Below, piece by piece: positions 11,801 to 25,635 of a stretch of 64,000 nt of DNA. Source of the stretch: Argopecten irradians. Its lineage: Eukaryota; Mollusca; Bivalvia; Pectinida; Pectinidae. Numbering within the stretch: the first letter of the stretch is position 1; each line of letters starts with the position of its first letter. Both the position numbers and the translations under genes were made by a program. The notes below the pieces were generated by a model that made no database searches, had not been told where the DNA came from, and saw nothing but the letters and a program-made list of their open reading frames with translations. The DNA lies in assembly GCF_041381155.1 (NCBI RefSeq), contig NC_091142.1, positions 4,095,778-4,159,777 on the forward strand, in the 5' to 3' direction.

Positions 11801-14800
11801 AGGTCAACGTGTCCGATCTGAATAAGAGCCAGCCGCGTTATGTAACTGACTATGCATTTGGGGTCACAGACGTTTATTTTCACATTGTGAAAAAATCCCT
11901 GACAGGTAAATCCTTAAAATAGTCCTTGGATATATGTAAGTGTAGAAAGATGTAATTAATGTAATGAACTTTTTTTTGTATTTTGTAGATGTTTTCCATG
12001 AATGTGTTTCTGTTAAATTCTAAGTAAAATGTAATTTCTATGGCAATAGTGGTTTAATATGTCGATAGAAAAAATACAATTTCATATTTAACTAATAAAT
12101 ATAGGATCTTACACGAGTGTTAATTTTATATGAAATTTTATGAAATGAGTCTTAGAAATATTTATTTTTGCCAGCCTTGACAAGCAAAAATTAAAACTTC
12201 GACACGAGTTTCATAAAATCTCAAATAAAAATAAACACAAATTTAAGATACTTTTTATCACATAACTACAAATACCTATATAACAAATAATATCATTTCA
12301 AAACGTATTGCGAAAATCCAGCAGAGGCTGCCATTTTGTCCTCGTAACCTGACGTCACGTCATTTTCCTTGACGTCATTTTATGTTTTTGTCTGACGTCA
12401 CAATGAATTTCTAGCCAACGAAAATCGCTCCAGGTCATATTACATTAGTGACATATGTAAAACTATTATACGGGCTATATTACTGGATGTTAGGCAAATT
12501 ATGTGATAAACTTAAAAATGTTAACATTAATACAATTCAATATTTCGCATCACTTGCAGTTTTTTCCTGCCATAATAAAAGCCTGTGACTGAAGATGTTC
12601 AATTCGGGCTACCGTATGTATCAACGTAAATCAACTCTCATTGAGTTCAGTTTTTTACCTGCATCTGTGTTATTTTCTCCATTGCACACGTCTAATTTAT
12701 TTTGCTATCTGCAAACGAAAGCATTACGTGACATGTATTTTGTTGGTGTATCCTGAACGAAAGTTCTGAGTCCGCATTGGGAAGACGATTGGCGTTTTCA
12801 ACAGATTTCTTATTATGTTACAGGCACGGAAGTTATTACGACTTTCCCCATCAAAGAAGATGTTGAAAGTAAGAACCCGTTGGAGAGTGTACTCTATAAC
12901 AAGACCATGGACAATCCAAGCAGTAACGGCGAGTTGGAAAACGGTCAAAGGTTCGATGATTTAAACTCAATGTATCGTGTTCGTGTGTTCGTACTAATTA
13001 TATCATTTCATTTTTTTCTTAAGTTGTTTATTTATACTACAATCTGTATACGTTGTCTTTACACAGATTGTTACATCAGTATCAAACATGGGTGTGAAAT
13101 TCATCATGTACAATCGGAGGTTTTCTTTCGCAGGCTTTGTCTAAGAATGGAAGTTCTGGGAGGAGGCCATGCGGATTTCTGGAATAAATTGACAGGTTCT
13201 ACACAGTTAGTACAATACCCAAAGACATCTATGTCAAAGGAATTATGTTACTGGTATGATAATGCCCCGCCTCAACACTGCCTGGAGCATTCTTCTTGTG
13301 GTACAGAACCACTGGACACGTCCAGTCGTATACTGACCAGTCGGGACTTCACAGTGACCTTCACAGGCTGGGATGACCCCTCTCCAGTACCGGGAGATCC
13401 GAAGTTCGCTTCCGGTATACACACATATGTGGTAAACATGTATGAGGTTAAAGAGTCAGGGTCTGGTTTTCTTGACATTGGAAGAACTCCTGTTATACCG
13501 GAAATTGAGAACAATAATCTAACTCAAATCAATATTAGCATTCCCTCAAATGTATCGAATCCGGCTATGTACGTTATAGTATTAGACGTGACGGACGTTG
13601 CTAACAATGTGCGACAAGCTCGAAGATTCGTCATGTTTGACAATTCATCAACAGTAAAGGCACGGGATGACAAAATATTATATTCCACGACAGCCTCTCA
13701 GAAAACGAACCACAAGTGGCAGACAAACCTTGGACAGATATGTTACTCCTGGACTGACAAATACTACAACGACAAATTCCATACTCTGAATCTTCTACAA
13801 CCAATACGAGAATATCCACACGGCCTGATATCTGGTGTGTACGAACAAACAACTGGAATCCTACCCGTATCAGGAACTGAAAACATCCACGGTATTACGA
13901 GGTTTTATTACACACTAAAACGGGATGGGATGGTAATAAATAAGGCAGACGTTCCGGACTTTACGTCACAGAAGTTATGTGTCTCACCGAAACTAACTGA
14001 CGGGAAAACTTATCGTTTAGACTTAGTGGCAGAAGATGTGGTGACCCATACCTATACAGACTCCCTGGTTACTTACATTGACTCTAGTGAACCTGAAATA
14101 CTCGATATTTGGCTCGAGAAAGACGGTTATGAGCGACTCTTTGTGCATAACAGTATCGACTTGTCTAAAATGATTCTCACATTCGAGGCTTCCGATATCC
14201 ACAGTGGTATTTACTCCGTAGACTGGTCTCTGGGTACAACTTTTGGTGGGAACGATATTGGACAGGGCTCCATTGGTGTTCAGCGGCTCGGCCCGAATGT
14301 AAGTATCCGATCATGTATTTCGTGTGAATGTCCCGCAGAGACCTTTTGATAAGAACATTGACAAATGTTGATTAAGTGCTCCCTGTGAACAACATGTATT
14401 GCTTTAACTGGCACTGGAATGTGGAGGACGGAAAATATTAATTGTGTTGTCAGATCAATTTGGACTTTATTTCATCGCTATTTGAAACTTATACTTGTCC
14501 TTTTTGAAAACCTTTTTATGATCCATTTACAGATGCCAAAGTTACAATACATAAACTTAATCATGTAGAAGAACTCAGAATTCATTAGGCATTATTTCAT
14601 TACTATTTGACCATTACAAAATACATTGATATATAATTATTCGCAAACAGATGAAATCAACAATTGGATTTGTATTTCAGATCACCTGTCCGGATGCTGT
14701 ACTGACCTGTTACTGTCCTTCTGTAGGAGTTTGTTCCTTTAACAATTTCACGCTCCATCTGAACTCACTCGTCCATAACCACACCCATAAAGGAAATCAC

Positions 14801-17800
14801 AACCGCCAGTACCACTTTACCATAACAGTTACCAATATAGCTCAACTTGTCTCTGTAGAACATTTAGAAATACTGGCTGACGACTCGCCGCCCGCCCCGG
14901 GGGTTGTGATGGAAGGGACGATCGGGTCACCAGACATAGACTACACGGGTGATGAGATAATTACCGTTAACTGGGCCGGTTTCATTGATCATGAGAGCGG
15001 TATAAAGTTGTATAAGGTCGGACTGTCGACAGAGTGTTTGGACATTGCAGAGTTTGGACGATCAAATGACAACATCACGAATAACGGGACATCGATCTTG
15101 GAGACAACATTGAAATCAGTCCGTCTTTCTCTACCAGAAGATGGGAAGTTCTACGTGACTGTAGTGGCTTACAACAACGCTATGGAACCATCAAAGCCTG
15201 TCTGCTCGGATGGTATCGTTCTGGACAGGACTAAACCTAAGTTGGTCAACTTTACGTTACAGAGTGCGACTATGAGAGAGACTGTTCTATGTTCTGATGG
15301 TAGCGCCTGGTTCATCACAGCAAACTTAACGAAACACGAATTACGCAACATTGAGTGCAGTGAAAAGTGTCAGAACTCTACCACAAATGACTTTGTATCG
15401 AGTCTTCCAAGGGACATCCCGGATATGAAACACGATCTTACTCCGACCTGCAACATAAGTGCTTTACATGGTACTATCTATCTCCCGATCGATTTGATTA
15501 ACCTAAAATGGGATATAATCGAGGGTGAAAGCCAAACCCACGAGGCATTTTTTGGGATAGGCTCAACAAAGGATTGTGGATCTTCTCCAGATGTAATAGG
15601 TTACCAGAAAACTAACCACAAATATTTCTACAAGAAACGACATACTGGCCTTAGTAACGGAGATGAGTTCTACATCTTCATCAGAGTTACAAACAGTGCT
15701 GGTCTTGGTACGTCGGCTGTGATTGGTCCGGTTCTACTTGATGAGTCCCCTCCCGTTTGTCCTAACACACTGCTACCAAATATCCATGACGACACTTTGG
15801 TTATCAACTGGACCATCGGAGAGTTCCGTGATAACGATCAACATGAGGACATATCGTCTTTTAACTACCGGATTGGTAAATTGGTTTACCTCGTATTTAT
15901 TTCTTCATTAGTAACCTTGCTAGATCTAAAAAATCTAATAGGAACGATATACTTGAACTAGAAAAATATAGTTAAAGAAAGTATGTTCTACAACACTTTG
16001 TTTATTTACAATTAACATTTTTCATTTCTTAACTGCGGAGTCAATTTCATGACTGGTGCCTCCTTTAATTTTCAGGCCGTGACGGGAAACTAGTGTCCGG
16101 ATTTATCCTTCTTCCTAACACTGGATGTAATGGGAGTAAGTGCTTCAACATTGACGTGTCAGATATACAAGCCTACGACATCCATGCAGGATGTGAATTC
16201 TATATTGAAGTTTATGCCTTTAATAACGCCGGTTATTACTGTACTGTCGATACCGAACCATTCTATCTTCCATCGATTCTGCCTCCTGGTCATGGGATCG
16301 TTTTTGACATCACACCTGGTAACATCTCCCCTCACAAGAGCTACGATGACGTCGATATAGCGTTAGCGTCATCTCATGTTTGTGTTACGTGGGAGGGATT
16401 TGAACATCATGGCGGTGTTTCCTATGAATTCGGAGTTGGACAATCTCCTGGAACTGATGATGTGGTTTCGTTTCACCAAATCAGCAATACCAGCGTTCAT
16501 TGTGATACAGCTACTAACCTGACCAAGTATACACAGTATTTCTCAACAGTCCGAGCGTCGTCAACAGGAGGAAAAAGGGTCGGAATCTCGGACGGTTTAA
16601 TCATGGTCAACGAAGATGATATTGATTCTTCAATCTTACAGGTTTATGATGGGCAAGGATGTTCTGGACGCGCACACATTCTAAAAGAAACCGTGTTTTC
16701 AACAAAAGAATTAGCCTTTATTCCAGCCGACAAAAAATTCCATATTGGACATACATATACCTTTATAGCAAACGCGAGCGTTTCCATTCTTAGCGAAGAA
16801 GCTATCATTTACACTCAGAGACAGATAAAACAACTTTATTACACAGCTTTTACACCGATGGTTCGCTCCCCTCGCTTCAACGTGTCATCCAATGACGATA
16901 AGAATTATCATGTCAGATTATACGTTGCTGACTGCGTCATCGATCATGACATCATGTTTGCATCTAAACGGGTGTCAGTCTACTGGGATAATGATGATTT
17001 CCATCAGTATGTATCACATTACGAAGTAGAACTCCGGGTGGTATCACGTGACAATGCATCACAAACTGATCTCGTGACATTGGCGTACGGCAAAACGTCT
17101 GGTAATACCGCGGCCTACAGTTTTAATGATGTATCGTTAAGATCCGGGAGGTATATTATTTCAGTCAGACCTTGTATTCGGGAGATGTGCTTGAAATGGA
17201 CCAGTTCTGACGGATTTGTAGTCACGGATGCTACGTATGATGAGTTTAGTGTAGAGGCTAACTTGCATAAAACAGGAGACGCATGTTCAAGTGTTAGCCT
17301 AACAATATCAGATATTGAATGTCCATCCGGAATAGATCAGGGGTGTGATGTTATTGCTCGGTGGGGAATATTTAAGGACAACACGGCCACACTACAAGTT
17401 ACACCATGGATTGCACATCAAATATCTGAAAACCAAACAGAAAATTTCATGGTGAGTTTATTTGTTTTTAAATTACAATGCTCCGTTAAAAAATATACCA
17501 TGATATTTTTATATATAGTAATGTTTTTTATATATTATATATTGCTTTTTTACCCGTTTCGTGATCTTGTCCTTTTAGTTTATATATTTGATGAATCACT
17601 TTATTTACAGATCTCACAGTGTATCAAGATCCCACTGTATCCTCACCAGACATTGTTTACATGTGTTGAACTTTACTGCCCTTTGGGAACCTCTGGCTTA
17701 CAATGCGTCCCCTTAACAGTATCAGAGGATCCCAACAGCTTCGACAAGACGGCTCTGTACGAGGTAGACTCTGATTCAGATGTTGTCAGGGAAATAAGGA

Positions 17801-20800
17801 ACTTCATCCACGCTTCAAATCTAGGAAAAAGACTCGCGTCGTTACATGAGGCCGAACTAGACTTCTCTGCAAAGCCTGTTCGTGTTGGCGGGATAATACT
17901 TGGATTGGAGGATCGCCAAGTCACATGGTATCTACTGAAGGATAAAAGGAACCAGTCATTCACGTGTGACGATAATCCCCTGTGTGTAACTGTCCATCAA
18001 ACTGTTGGAGGATTTTGTCCTTTTCAGGGGATTGTACTTGAAAACGATATAATCCACTACATCTGTGCAGAGATAGAAAGCTATACAACTCCAAATGGAC
18101 AGATACTCCCTGCCTTTCAGACTTGTGGTGATGGGTTCGTTTTTGACGAAAATCCGCCCGAGAAAGGTGACGTCATTATTATATCACAGAACGGGTACAT
18201 CACTAACAACAGACATATGCTGGTCCACTGGGATGGGTTTAAGGATTTCCATGGTTACAAAGACCTGGGATACCCGGACAGTATATCCAGATATGAATAT
18301 TCAATAGGTAAGATGGTTAGATCATAGTTTCTTCACTGTATGTTGAAAAGCTGCATTGAATTGCAATGAATGAAATATATATTTTTTTCCGATTATTATT
18401 GCTTTGTTCATGTTTTTTGGGTTTGTTTAGTTATTTTCTTTTTTTCTTTTTCTTTTTCTTTTTTTTTTTTTTTTTTTTTTGTGGGGGAGATATACAATTT
18501 CTTACAACATTAATATCCTCTATTTTAAAGGAAGCAATCCACATGGAGAAGACGTTGTTGCCAGGAAGACAATCGGTCATTCGAATTCCGTGAAAATCAT
18601 CAGTCCGAATCTCCATCCGGGTTCCACGTATTATGCCACCGTTACCGGTATGACTTTTATTAGTTCACATTTAAGACACAAAGAACACATCAATCATTAC
18701 ATGTTGATAATCTGTTTTGTATACATTGTATTATTTGCCTTACTAATGTGCTTTATATTTTTTTTAATTATCTATTTACAAGCATTTGATCACGTGGGCC
18801 ATTCAAGCACAGTTGTCTCCCCTGGAGTTCTGTATGACGACACGCCCCCTGTACGTGGATCGTTACATGTTGGAACCTATCTGATGTCAAAAGACTTTAT
18901 TGAGTCAGAGGTCCACGTGCACTGGACAGGTTTCGATGACGACGATAGTGGAATCGATAGGATACAGGTGGGAATTGGATCAACCAAATCGGAAACAGAT
19001 ATCGTGAGCTTCCGGAACTTTTCCGGGAAATGCGCCATATTTACTGACCTCTCTCACTACCATGACGGACATGACTATTATGCTATCATTCTGGTGAGTA
19101 ACTTTTCTTGTATTCAGAGTGACAAGACACAATCAATTATCGTGTAAGATATATAATTTATGAATCAGACACTTTTTTAGATTATCTTTTTGTGTTTTTC
19201 ATTCAGGTGACAAACAAAGCGGGACTGTCAGTTCTGTCAGCGTCAGAATCGTTTGTTATAGATAAATCCCCTCCTACAAAAGGCACAGTCCAAGATGGAG
19301 TTGACGTTCAATCGGTAATGCAATTTTGTGCAATTATCTGAACTGTTTCATGAAGTGAAAAATTAATAAGACTGTTACTGATTGAAGTATATGATTGTTA
19401 TTAAAATTACTATTAATAGGGTTTTCATGGCGAACAATATGGGTTTTTTTAAATGCAAAAAATCGTGAGGGATCTATCGATCAAATTTTGTTCATGCCTT
19501 TGTATTATCATCATGAAAACTGTAAGGAAACAAATTGATTAAGTTATAATAGACGAAAATTGAAAATAAAAAAAATGTGGAAAAATATGTGCGGTCAATT
19601 GATCTTCGTTGTCATTTTTTTTTATTGTATTTACAGCCGGACATTGACTTTCAAGCTAACACGACACATGCTGGGTGTCATTGGTCCGGATTCAGTGACC
19701 CTCATTCCGGACTGTTGTATTATACAGCAGGTCTAGGTACCCAGCCGTCAGAGGATGACGTCAGGACCATGACTTCAACTGGAACACAGACAGGTAAGAA
19801 TGAAGTAATATCGCATATGTCAGGTATATATATACTAGGATTCAATTTCTGATATTATTCTAAATGCTTTGACATGGATATACAAGTGTATTATAATAAT
19901 GCATATTTAGAACTTTTGCATCAGTTGTAATCGTTCCTTTATACGACAACATTGTAATATGATATATATGAATATCAGAATCATCAGAAGCAATATGACT
20001 TAAATCATTACACCAAAAGCAAATTGATTGTTACATCCATAGAAGGATAATGAAATGATAAACACCAAATGTAAAATTGGTTTGACAGTAATACGCTGGC
20101 AGCATACACTTGTCCCGGGAGCACAGTATTTCTGTACCGTACAAGCGTGTAACGGAGCTGGATTGTGTACGTCTGTGTCGTCCAATGGCTTTACTACAGA
20201 CACTTCTCCACCAGTCCCAGGTGTCGTCCATGTAGGAATTGATGGACATCACTCCAGATACTGGCCTCATCCGTAAGTAAAACAATCAATCACTACGCAT
20301 GGTAGTTAATGATGTACCACAAAAGAAAATTCAGAAAATGTACTCATCTCAATGATATATTTTTTATTCACCATAAACCTATTCACCCAAACCATTTATT
20401 TTCAAAAAACCAGAGAGGTTGGGAATAGCCTGAAAAACACGGTTATCGTTCTTTTGGGTAGTACATGACGTAATATATGTGCTACATTAGAACCATTCGA
20501 AAAATTACCTCAATGCACTCTTTCCCTGCATATTACACTTTAAACATTTGGTATGGTATTGCTCGTTTTAACAAATAATAGGTGTCTGTATGTGGGAGCA
20601 TTTTTTTTTTGTAACAGCTTTGTAACAAATAAAGCTCACATCAGGTCACCGAACTACGGTACATAGTCACCAGATAAACACAAAACAGTCCATTTTAACA
20701 ACTCATATATGATTCTTGAATATTCATTTTAAAAGTAACCGGCCGTCAAAATGTTATATATCCATGTAAATCATTGAAAACATGTGCAACAATAACTTGT

Positions 20801-23800
20801 GAACCAGTGCAATTACAAGGCGGAATTAGTAAACACTGTGACGTCATCGTGACGGCATCAAATTTTATTGCGATGCATTAATTGCAACGATATATGATAT
20901 CGTACAACATTTTATCTTTTGCAAAGTGTCCTGTGAATACAATAACTCATATGCGTAATATGTAATGTAGGTTTTCTATGCAATTATATCCCTATGGTAG
21001 ACATATTTGGTAACAACATAAAAAAATGTTCTATTTTGGTACAGAGATACGATTCAAGCCCAGTGGTTTGGTTTCTCTGATGTGGAATCTGGGATAAGAA
21101 GGTACGAAGTGTGTATCCGAAGTATTGATAATGAAATATGTGACATTTTACCTTTCACCAATTTCCTCCTGGCCGACTATATGACTATCCCAGTCACCCT
21201 TCCACTAGACAAGACCCTGTGTGTGATCGTCAGGGCAGAAAACCATCTTGGAATGTCTACGGAAAGCGTCTCCGACAGCTTCGTCGTGGATCCAACCCCA
21301 CCAATACTGGTCACCAAACCAATTATCCATACTGAAGAAGGATACACTTCACTGAACAATTTGTATCAATTTGACCCTTCTGTTCTTAAACTTTCATGGA
21401 AGTTTCAAGATTCCGAAAGTCCTATTGTAAAGCACATTGTTTCAATCACAACGCATCACGAAGGTCACACACCAGTAGAAAACATCCACTTAACGAATAT
21501 TAACGAACTACGTATGTCACTTCCAAATAAAGACTGGCTTAAACCAGGAGATACGTACATCGCAAGAGTGACAGCTTGTAACGAGGCAGGACTTTGTACT
21601 TCTGAGAAGTCAAATAGCCTTCCTATAGACCCAACTCCTCCTCATCTTGGTGGAATCACTGAGCCAATGACCTGGTACTCTATAACTGAATCAAATATTA
21701 CAGTGTCAGCAATAAACATCACTTTATCTGGATTTATAGATGTGGAATCTGGTGTCAAGCTGTACCACGTGACCGTTAGTAAGACATACAGCGGATCTGA
21801 GCTTAGTGACGGCGTTATTTCCTTTACACCATCAGGCTCTGGGATAGAAACCATCCAAGTCTTATTGAATGACACAATCGATGCAGGACAGTTACTGATA
21901 ATCACAGTTTGGGCTGAAAACTTTGCTGGACTTCAAAGTGAAGATGGTAAAGTGACAGTGACTGCTGTGTCCTCAAGTCCTACTAATAAACACGGAGAAC
22001 TGGAAATTCTAAAACATTCCTGTGATGTACATTATTGTAACAAGGATTGTACGTGTGCTGTTGTAGGACAAAAATGTCACGATGTTGACGTACCCACTGA
22101 GTGTGAGAGAGACAACACAAGTTCCTCTATATCATTGTATATTGATGTCATACATGGATCCGTAAATACCCTGATATCGGCGTCTTCAGCTTGTATATCT
22201 GCTCGCTGGACAATAAACGGGTCAGATGTCGAGGACATCAAGAGATTCGAATGGACCATAGGACAAAATGATATGCCCGTTGGAACTGGAATATTTGATC
22301 CCCTGTATGAAAATCTGTGGTATGACATCGGAAAACAAACATCAATTGTTCATTGTTTGAGAGGTGAACGCTACCTTAAGCATGGAGCTAGTTATGTGGT
22401 CTACGTCAGAGTTTGGATGTCTGCATCAGAGTTTATTGTTTTTACGTCATCTCCGATTGAAATCGATAACACCCCTCCATCTGTAAGGAAAGGTAGTTAT
22501 ATCAGAGAAAATGGCCGAGGGTCTTGTGACCGTGACCTTGACATTACCACGACACTGGATTCGTTAACTGCATGTTGGGGAAAAGTATTTAGTGACCATC
22601 AAAGTGGAATCTATTCCTTCTTGGTGTCTCTGGGAACCATTCCAGGAGGTAAGATATTTAGGTCTCATACAAAGTCAGTTGCTATCTTATTTATCATTTC
22701 AAAAATGTCAATAAATGATTATTAAAATAACCAAGCTGTTTCTTTATAGTAACCTATAATACATTACTTCTTCCCGTGTTGATTGCTTGATACATTGACA
22801 ACTATTTTGAGCGAATTTTGCCATCACTAAACTTCTGCATCATTTGTTTTGACAGCTGATGACATCATAACCATTGATGACGTAGGTTTGAACACTTCAA
22901 TGTCCTGGTCTGACTTGACTCTATCTCCAGGAACAAAATATTACGTCACCGTCACGGCTACAAATCAAGTCGGACTCCATATAACGCTTGTATCGGATGG
23001 TGTATTGGTCGACCAAGAAAATCCCTATACAGGTGAAGTGTTTAATACAGCTAAGTTCTATAATTCACACTCTCAAAATTATCAAGATGTTGGAGTGTCG
23101 TTCCGAGGATTCGCAGACCGTCATTCAGCCATCAAAACGTTTCTTGTGGCTTTCGACAGATCAGGAAATGGAAGCCAAGAACTGTTAAAATTTGAAAGAA
23201 TCGGTATACAGAATACACACCGTTATACGAATATGAATCTTACAGATGGACATTGGTATAGATTTGCTGTGAAAGCATTGGATGCTGCGGGATTTGAAAG
23301 TGAAACAATATTTTCGCCTCAGTTCATGTATGATTCTTCTACACCAACTGGATTTGCACCGTGCGAGTACAGGAATCTGTTTAACGAAACATTAGAATCA
23401 GAAAACGGAACTTTTGTTTGGACGAAACCGCTAGTCAACAACACGCACCCATCTGTGTATAGAGTTCATTTGGTATTTACTGAGATTGAAGACGGTGAAT
23501 TGGTCGAAATTTCGTTTGAAGATCAAAGACACATGTATCCCATTCAATCTAATATGTTCGATGCCAATGAAGTTCATGCATCGTTTCTGAGTTCGCCACT
23601 CTTTAACGACGACCGAAACATTGTTGTACAAATGGACAAATTAGACACCAATGTAAACGTGCAGCTTCTGATAGATGTTAGTGACAACATCACACTTACA
23701 AACAACACCGACAATTCTGTGATCGTGCGACAAGTTTCGCCATCAGAGCTTCACGTTACTGTCAACGTACTCGACGAAGAAAGTGGAATCAAAAACATTT

Positions 23801-25635
23801 TTGTGGGGGCAGGTTCCACACGCGGCGGGTTTCAGATCCATCCGTTAGTTATTGTGCCATGGTCATCAACCCTTTTCACAGAGGCACTGCATGGACAGGA
23901 GGTACATATCACCGCTATAGCAGAAAACCACGCCGGAGATCGGAGTCACTTTCACGCTAGTCCTGTTATCGTGGATCACACACCACCACAGATATCAAAC
24001 ACAAAGATGACAATAAACTACAAACAAATATCGGAACAGACATTGACCAAGGTCACCCTTACTTGGGAGGTGACTGACGCAGAAAGTAAAATAACTCAGT
24101 GTGCCTGTGCGATAGGTATGTCTATGTAATAATATTGATAAATATGGCATATCATGTGCATTAGTTTTAGAGTTTTTCTGACTATATACCATAAAATCAC
24201 AAATAATAACTAAGTACTCATATAGATGATCAAACGTGAATGTCTTAAATGTGAGTCAATGCATTTTTATTTCTGTTTCAGTGGATGACGACAACATACC
24301 AATATATGACGGTATAGATGTCTCACTCAGACAGTTTGTTACACCATCGATTCCTCTTACACATGGTACAATGATATCCGCTCACGTCACATGTTACAAC
24401 GATGCTAACATGAAACAAGTGACAACTGTTGGACCGGAACTTATTTCTTATCTTCCTCCAGACGTGAAGGAAGGTGAAATATCCTTCGTAACAACAGCTG
24501 AGACATCGGCCGGAATTCCTGTCACCTGTCCAAGTTCACCATTAATGTTTTCCTGGGAAGGTATCGACGACTCATTTGGAATCGAAGGCTATTCGTACCG
24601 TATCATCCAGGGTGACCGGGTTACAAAGGACTGGGAGGACACGGAGATGCGGACCTCCGTATCGGTAGAGGACATCAGTCTCACAGACAACCGTCTGTAC
24701 ACTGTGGAGGTCATGGCCAGTAACTACGCTGGGGTTTATAGCGAAGCCATCAACGCCTCTATCCTCGTCCTCGGACATGCTCCTATTCTCACAGGTTAGT
24801 GTAAAGTTATCGTCCTCAGCAAAGCTCACATATTACTTTGATACAATTTCTGCATTTTGAAAACATTTATATAATGATAAAATAAGTGTCGATTTTGCAA
24901 GGTCAGACTCTATGTACATGATTTAAAATTTGCGATAAATGCACTTGCTATTTGTTCATTTTTAGGAGTGAACGTGAACAAAAGAACAAGAAAATATCAA
25001 TGTTTGTAACGGATTGCTAGTTTAAACGTCATGATAATTACTTTTATGATTTGATCATATATTAATTTGCTAAGGAAGTATCGCCAGATATCAAAAAAAT
25101 AATGTATCGTCAGGCATGATTTACGACTTAACGATAATGATTATTAAGAAATCATGATTGATGGCATTTTTGTTATAAAATTGTATCTGTGAGGTGTGAA
25201 CACGCTTGAAGAAAGCTTCTTTAGCGACTTATCTATAACGCCTAACCGAAATAATGCATGAATGACCAATTCATACAGAGTATATTTACATAATTATTAG
25301 TTATGACAATGTAACGGTAAAATGTACAACTCAGGATATCTAACCTTTGTTATTTATCACATTCAGGTAAATATCCACGAATCACAAGAACAGGCAAGAC
25401 TTTAGATGTTTCATGGAATGACGTTTTTTCTGTACGGCCTGAATTACAGCCTTCATACACCGTCACATTGGGGTCAGAAAAGGGTTTTACCGACATTGCA
25501 AGTCATAAACATTTACAAGACCAGCGAAACGTGTTTGATGTATCTTATACCGGAAATGAAGTATTTACCATCATAACCTGTACATACATAACAGGGACAT
25601 CGGACGTGTTTCGTGGGAGGGTGACAGTCTCATAG
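8832..25635 (+). CDS. Copy B: giant secreted PLAT plus FN3-like repeat protein (19 coding exons, about 3,292 aa)
   Basis: Coding exons are 8832-8901, 9067-9302, 9826-9919, 10536-10655, 11630-11905, 12824-12950, 13134-14298, 14681-15875, 16076-17451, 17611-18307, 18531-18647, 18783-19093, 19207-19314, 19637-19793, 20089-20272, 21045-22648, 22856-24115, 24282-24794 and 25367-25635. All phases match and the sum is 9,879 nt including TAG. Residues 1-23 form a signal peptide with a hydrophobic core. Residues 24-133 are PLAT/LH2-like, with the NDNSG...W hallmark and a closing FECHC strand. Residues 134-173 are a Cys-rich module. Residues 174-265 are an unrecognised conserved module. Residues 308-3292 are about 16-18 FN3-like beta-sandwich repeats with W-x-GF-x-D-x-x-SG cores and D-x-x-PP linkers. 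The C-terminus shows no membrane helix or GPI-like tail, so an extracellular, possibly adhesive or recognition role is inferred. No enzyme motif is seen. The ATG at 8832 was chosen because it opens the signal peptide; a second ATG follows at once. The donor at 12951 (GTTCGA) is weak. Splice sites were called by eye with copy C as a guide. Confidence 0.85.
9067..9919 (+). other. PLAT/LH2-like domain exons of copy B
   Basis: Two exons (9067-9302 and 9826-9919) encode about 110 residues starting YNVTIKTG. They continue through an LGRDF-type strand to ITVYNDNSG, then W-F-x-x-Y, and end with a YTFECHC strand. This order (V-x-V-x-TG start, H/NDNSG-x-x-x-x-W-F/Y, final F-x-C-x-x-W strand) is typical of PLAT/LH2 domains, which bind lipids or protein partners. 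In B the W of the final strand is replaced by S, whereas copy C keeps CNCW. The PLAT sits at the extreme N-terminus, directly after the signal peptide. Confidence 0.75.
11541..11690 (+). repeat. Partial tandem duplication of the start of copy B exon 5
   Basis: A sequence beginning GTTACAAGCTCTGCAGAAGC at 11541 recurs 88 bp later as the true exon start (GTTACAAGGTCTGCAGAAGC at 11629). Similarity continues for about 50 bp through the CQMKM/CQMKI codons. The upstream copy lacks a good acceptor and is not needed for frame, so it looks like a relic pseudo-exon. Confidence 0.7.
12110..12245. repeat. Imperfect inverted repeat in copy B intron
   Basis: An arm near 12112-12155 with ATTTTATGAAATGAGT is complementary to an arm near 12200-12240 with ACGAGTTTCATAAAAT. 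Downstream, about 12340-12420, there are three TGACGTCA-like motifs. This resembles an interspersed hairpin element, but no target duplication was found. Confidence 0.35.
18459..18480 (+). repeat. Poly-T tract in intron
   Basis: A run of about 22 T residues, in a longer T-rich stretch, sits just upstream of the acceptor at 18530. The corresponding copy C intron (about 60570-60592) has a much shorter, interrupted T run, so the tract has changed length since the duplication. Confidence 0.8.

Noticed and set aside
12880..14349. A continuous 489-codon ORF suggesting a single exon starting at 12880
   Set aside because: Comparison with copy C shows an exon end at 12950, an intron to 13133 and an exon to 14298. 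The ORF runs through an open intron and past the donor at 14299.
16093..18327. A 744-codon ORF taken as one exon (also 58221-60455)
   Set aside because: It contains a 159-bp intron with canonical GTGAGT and TTTACAG sites and runs past the GTAAGA donor. It is split into two exons in the model, with the open intron noted as a finding.
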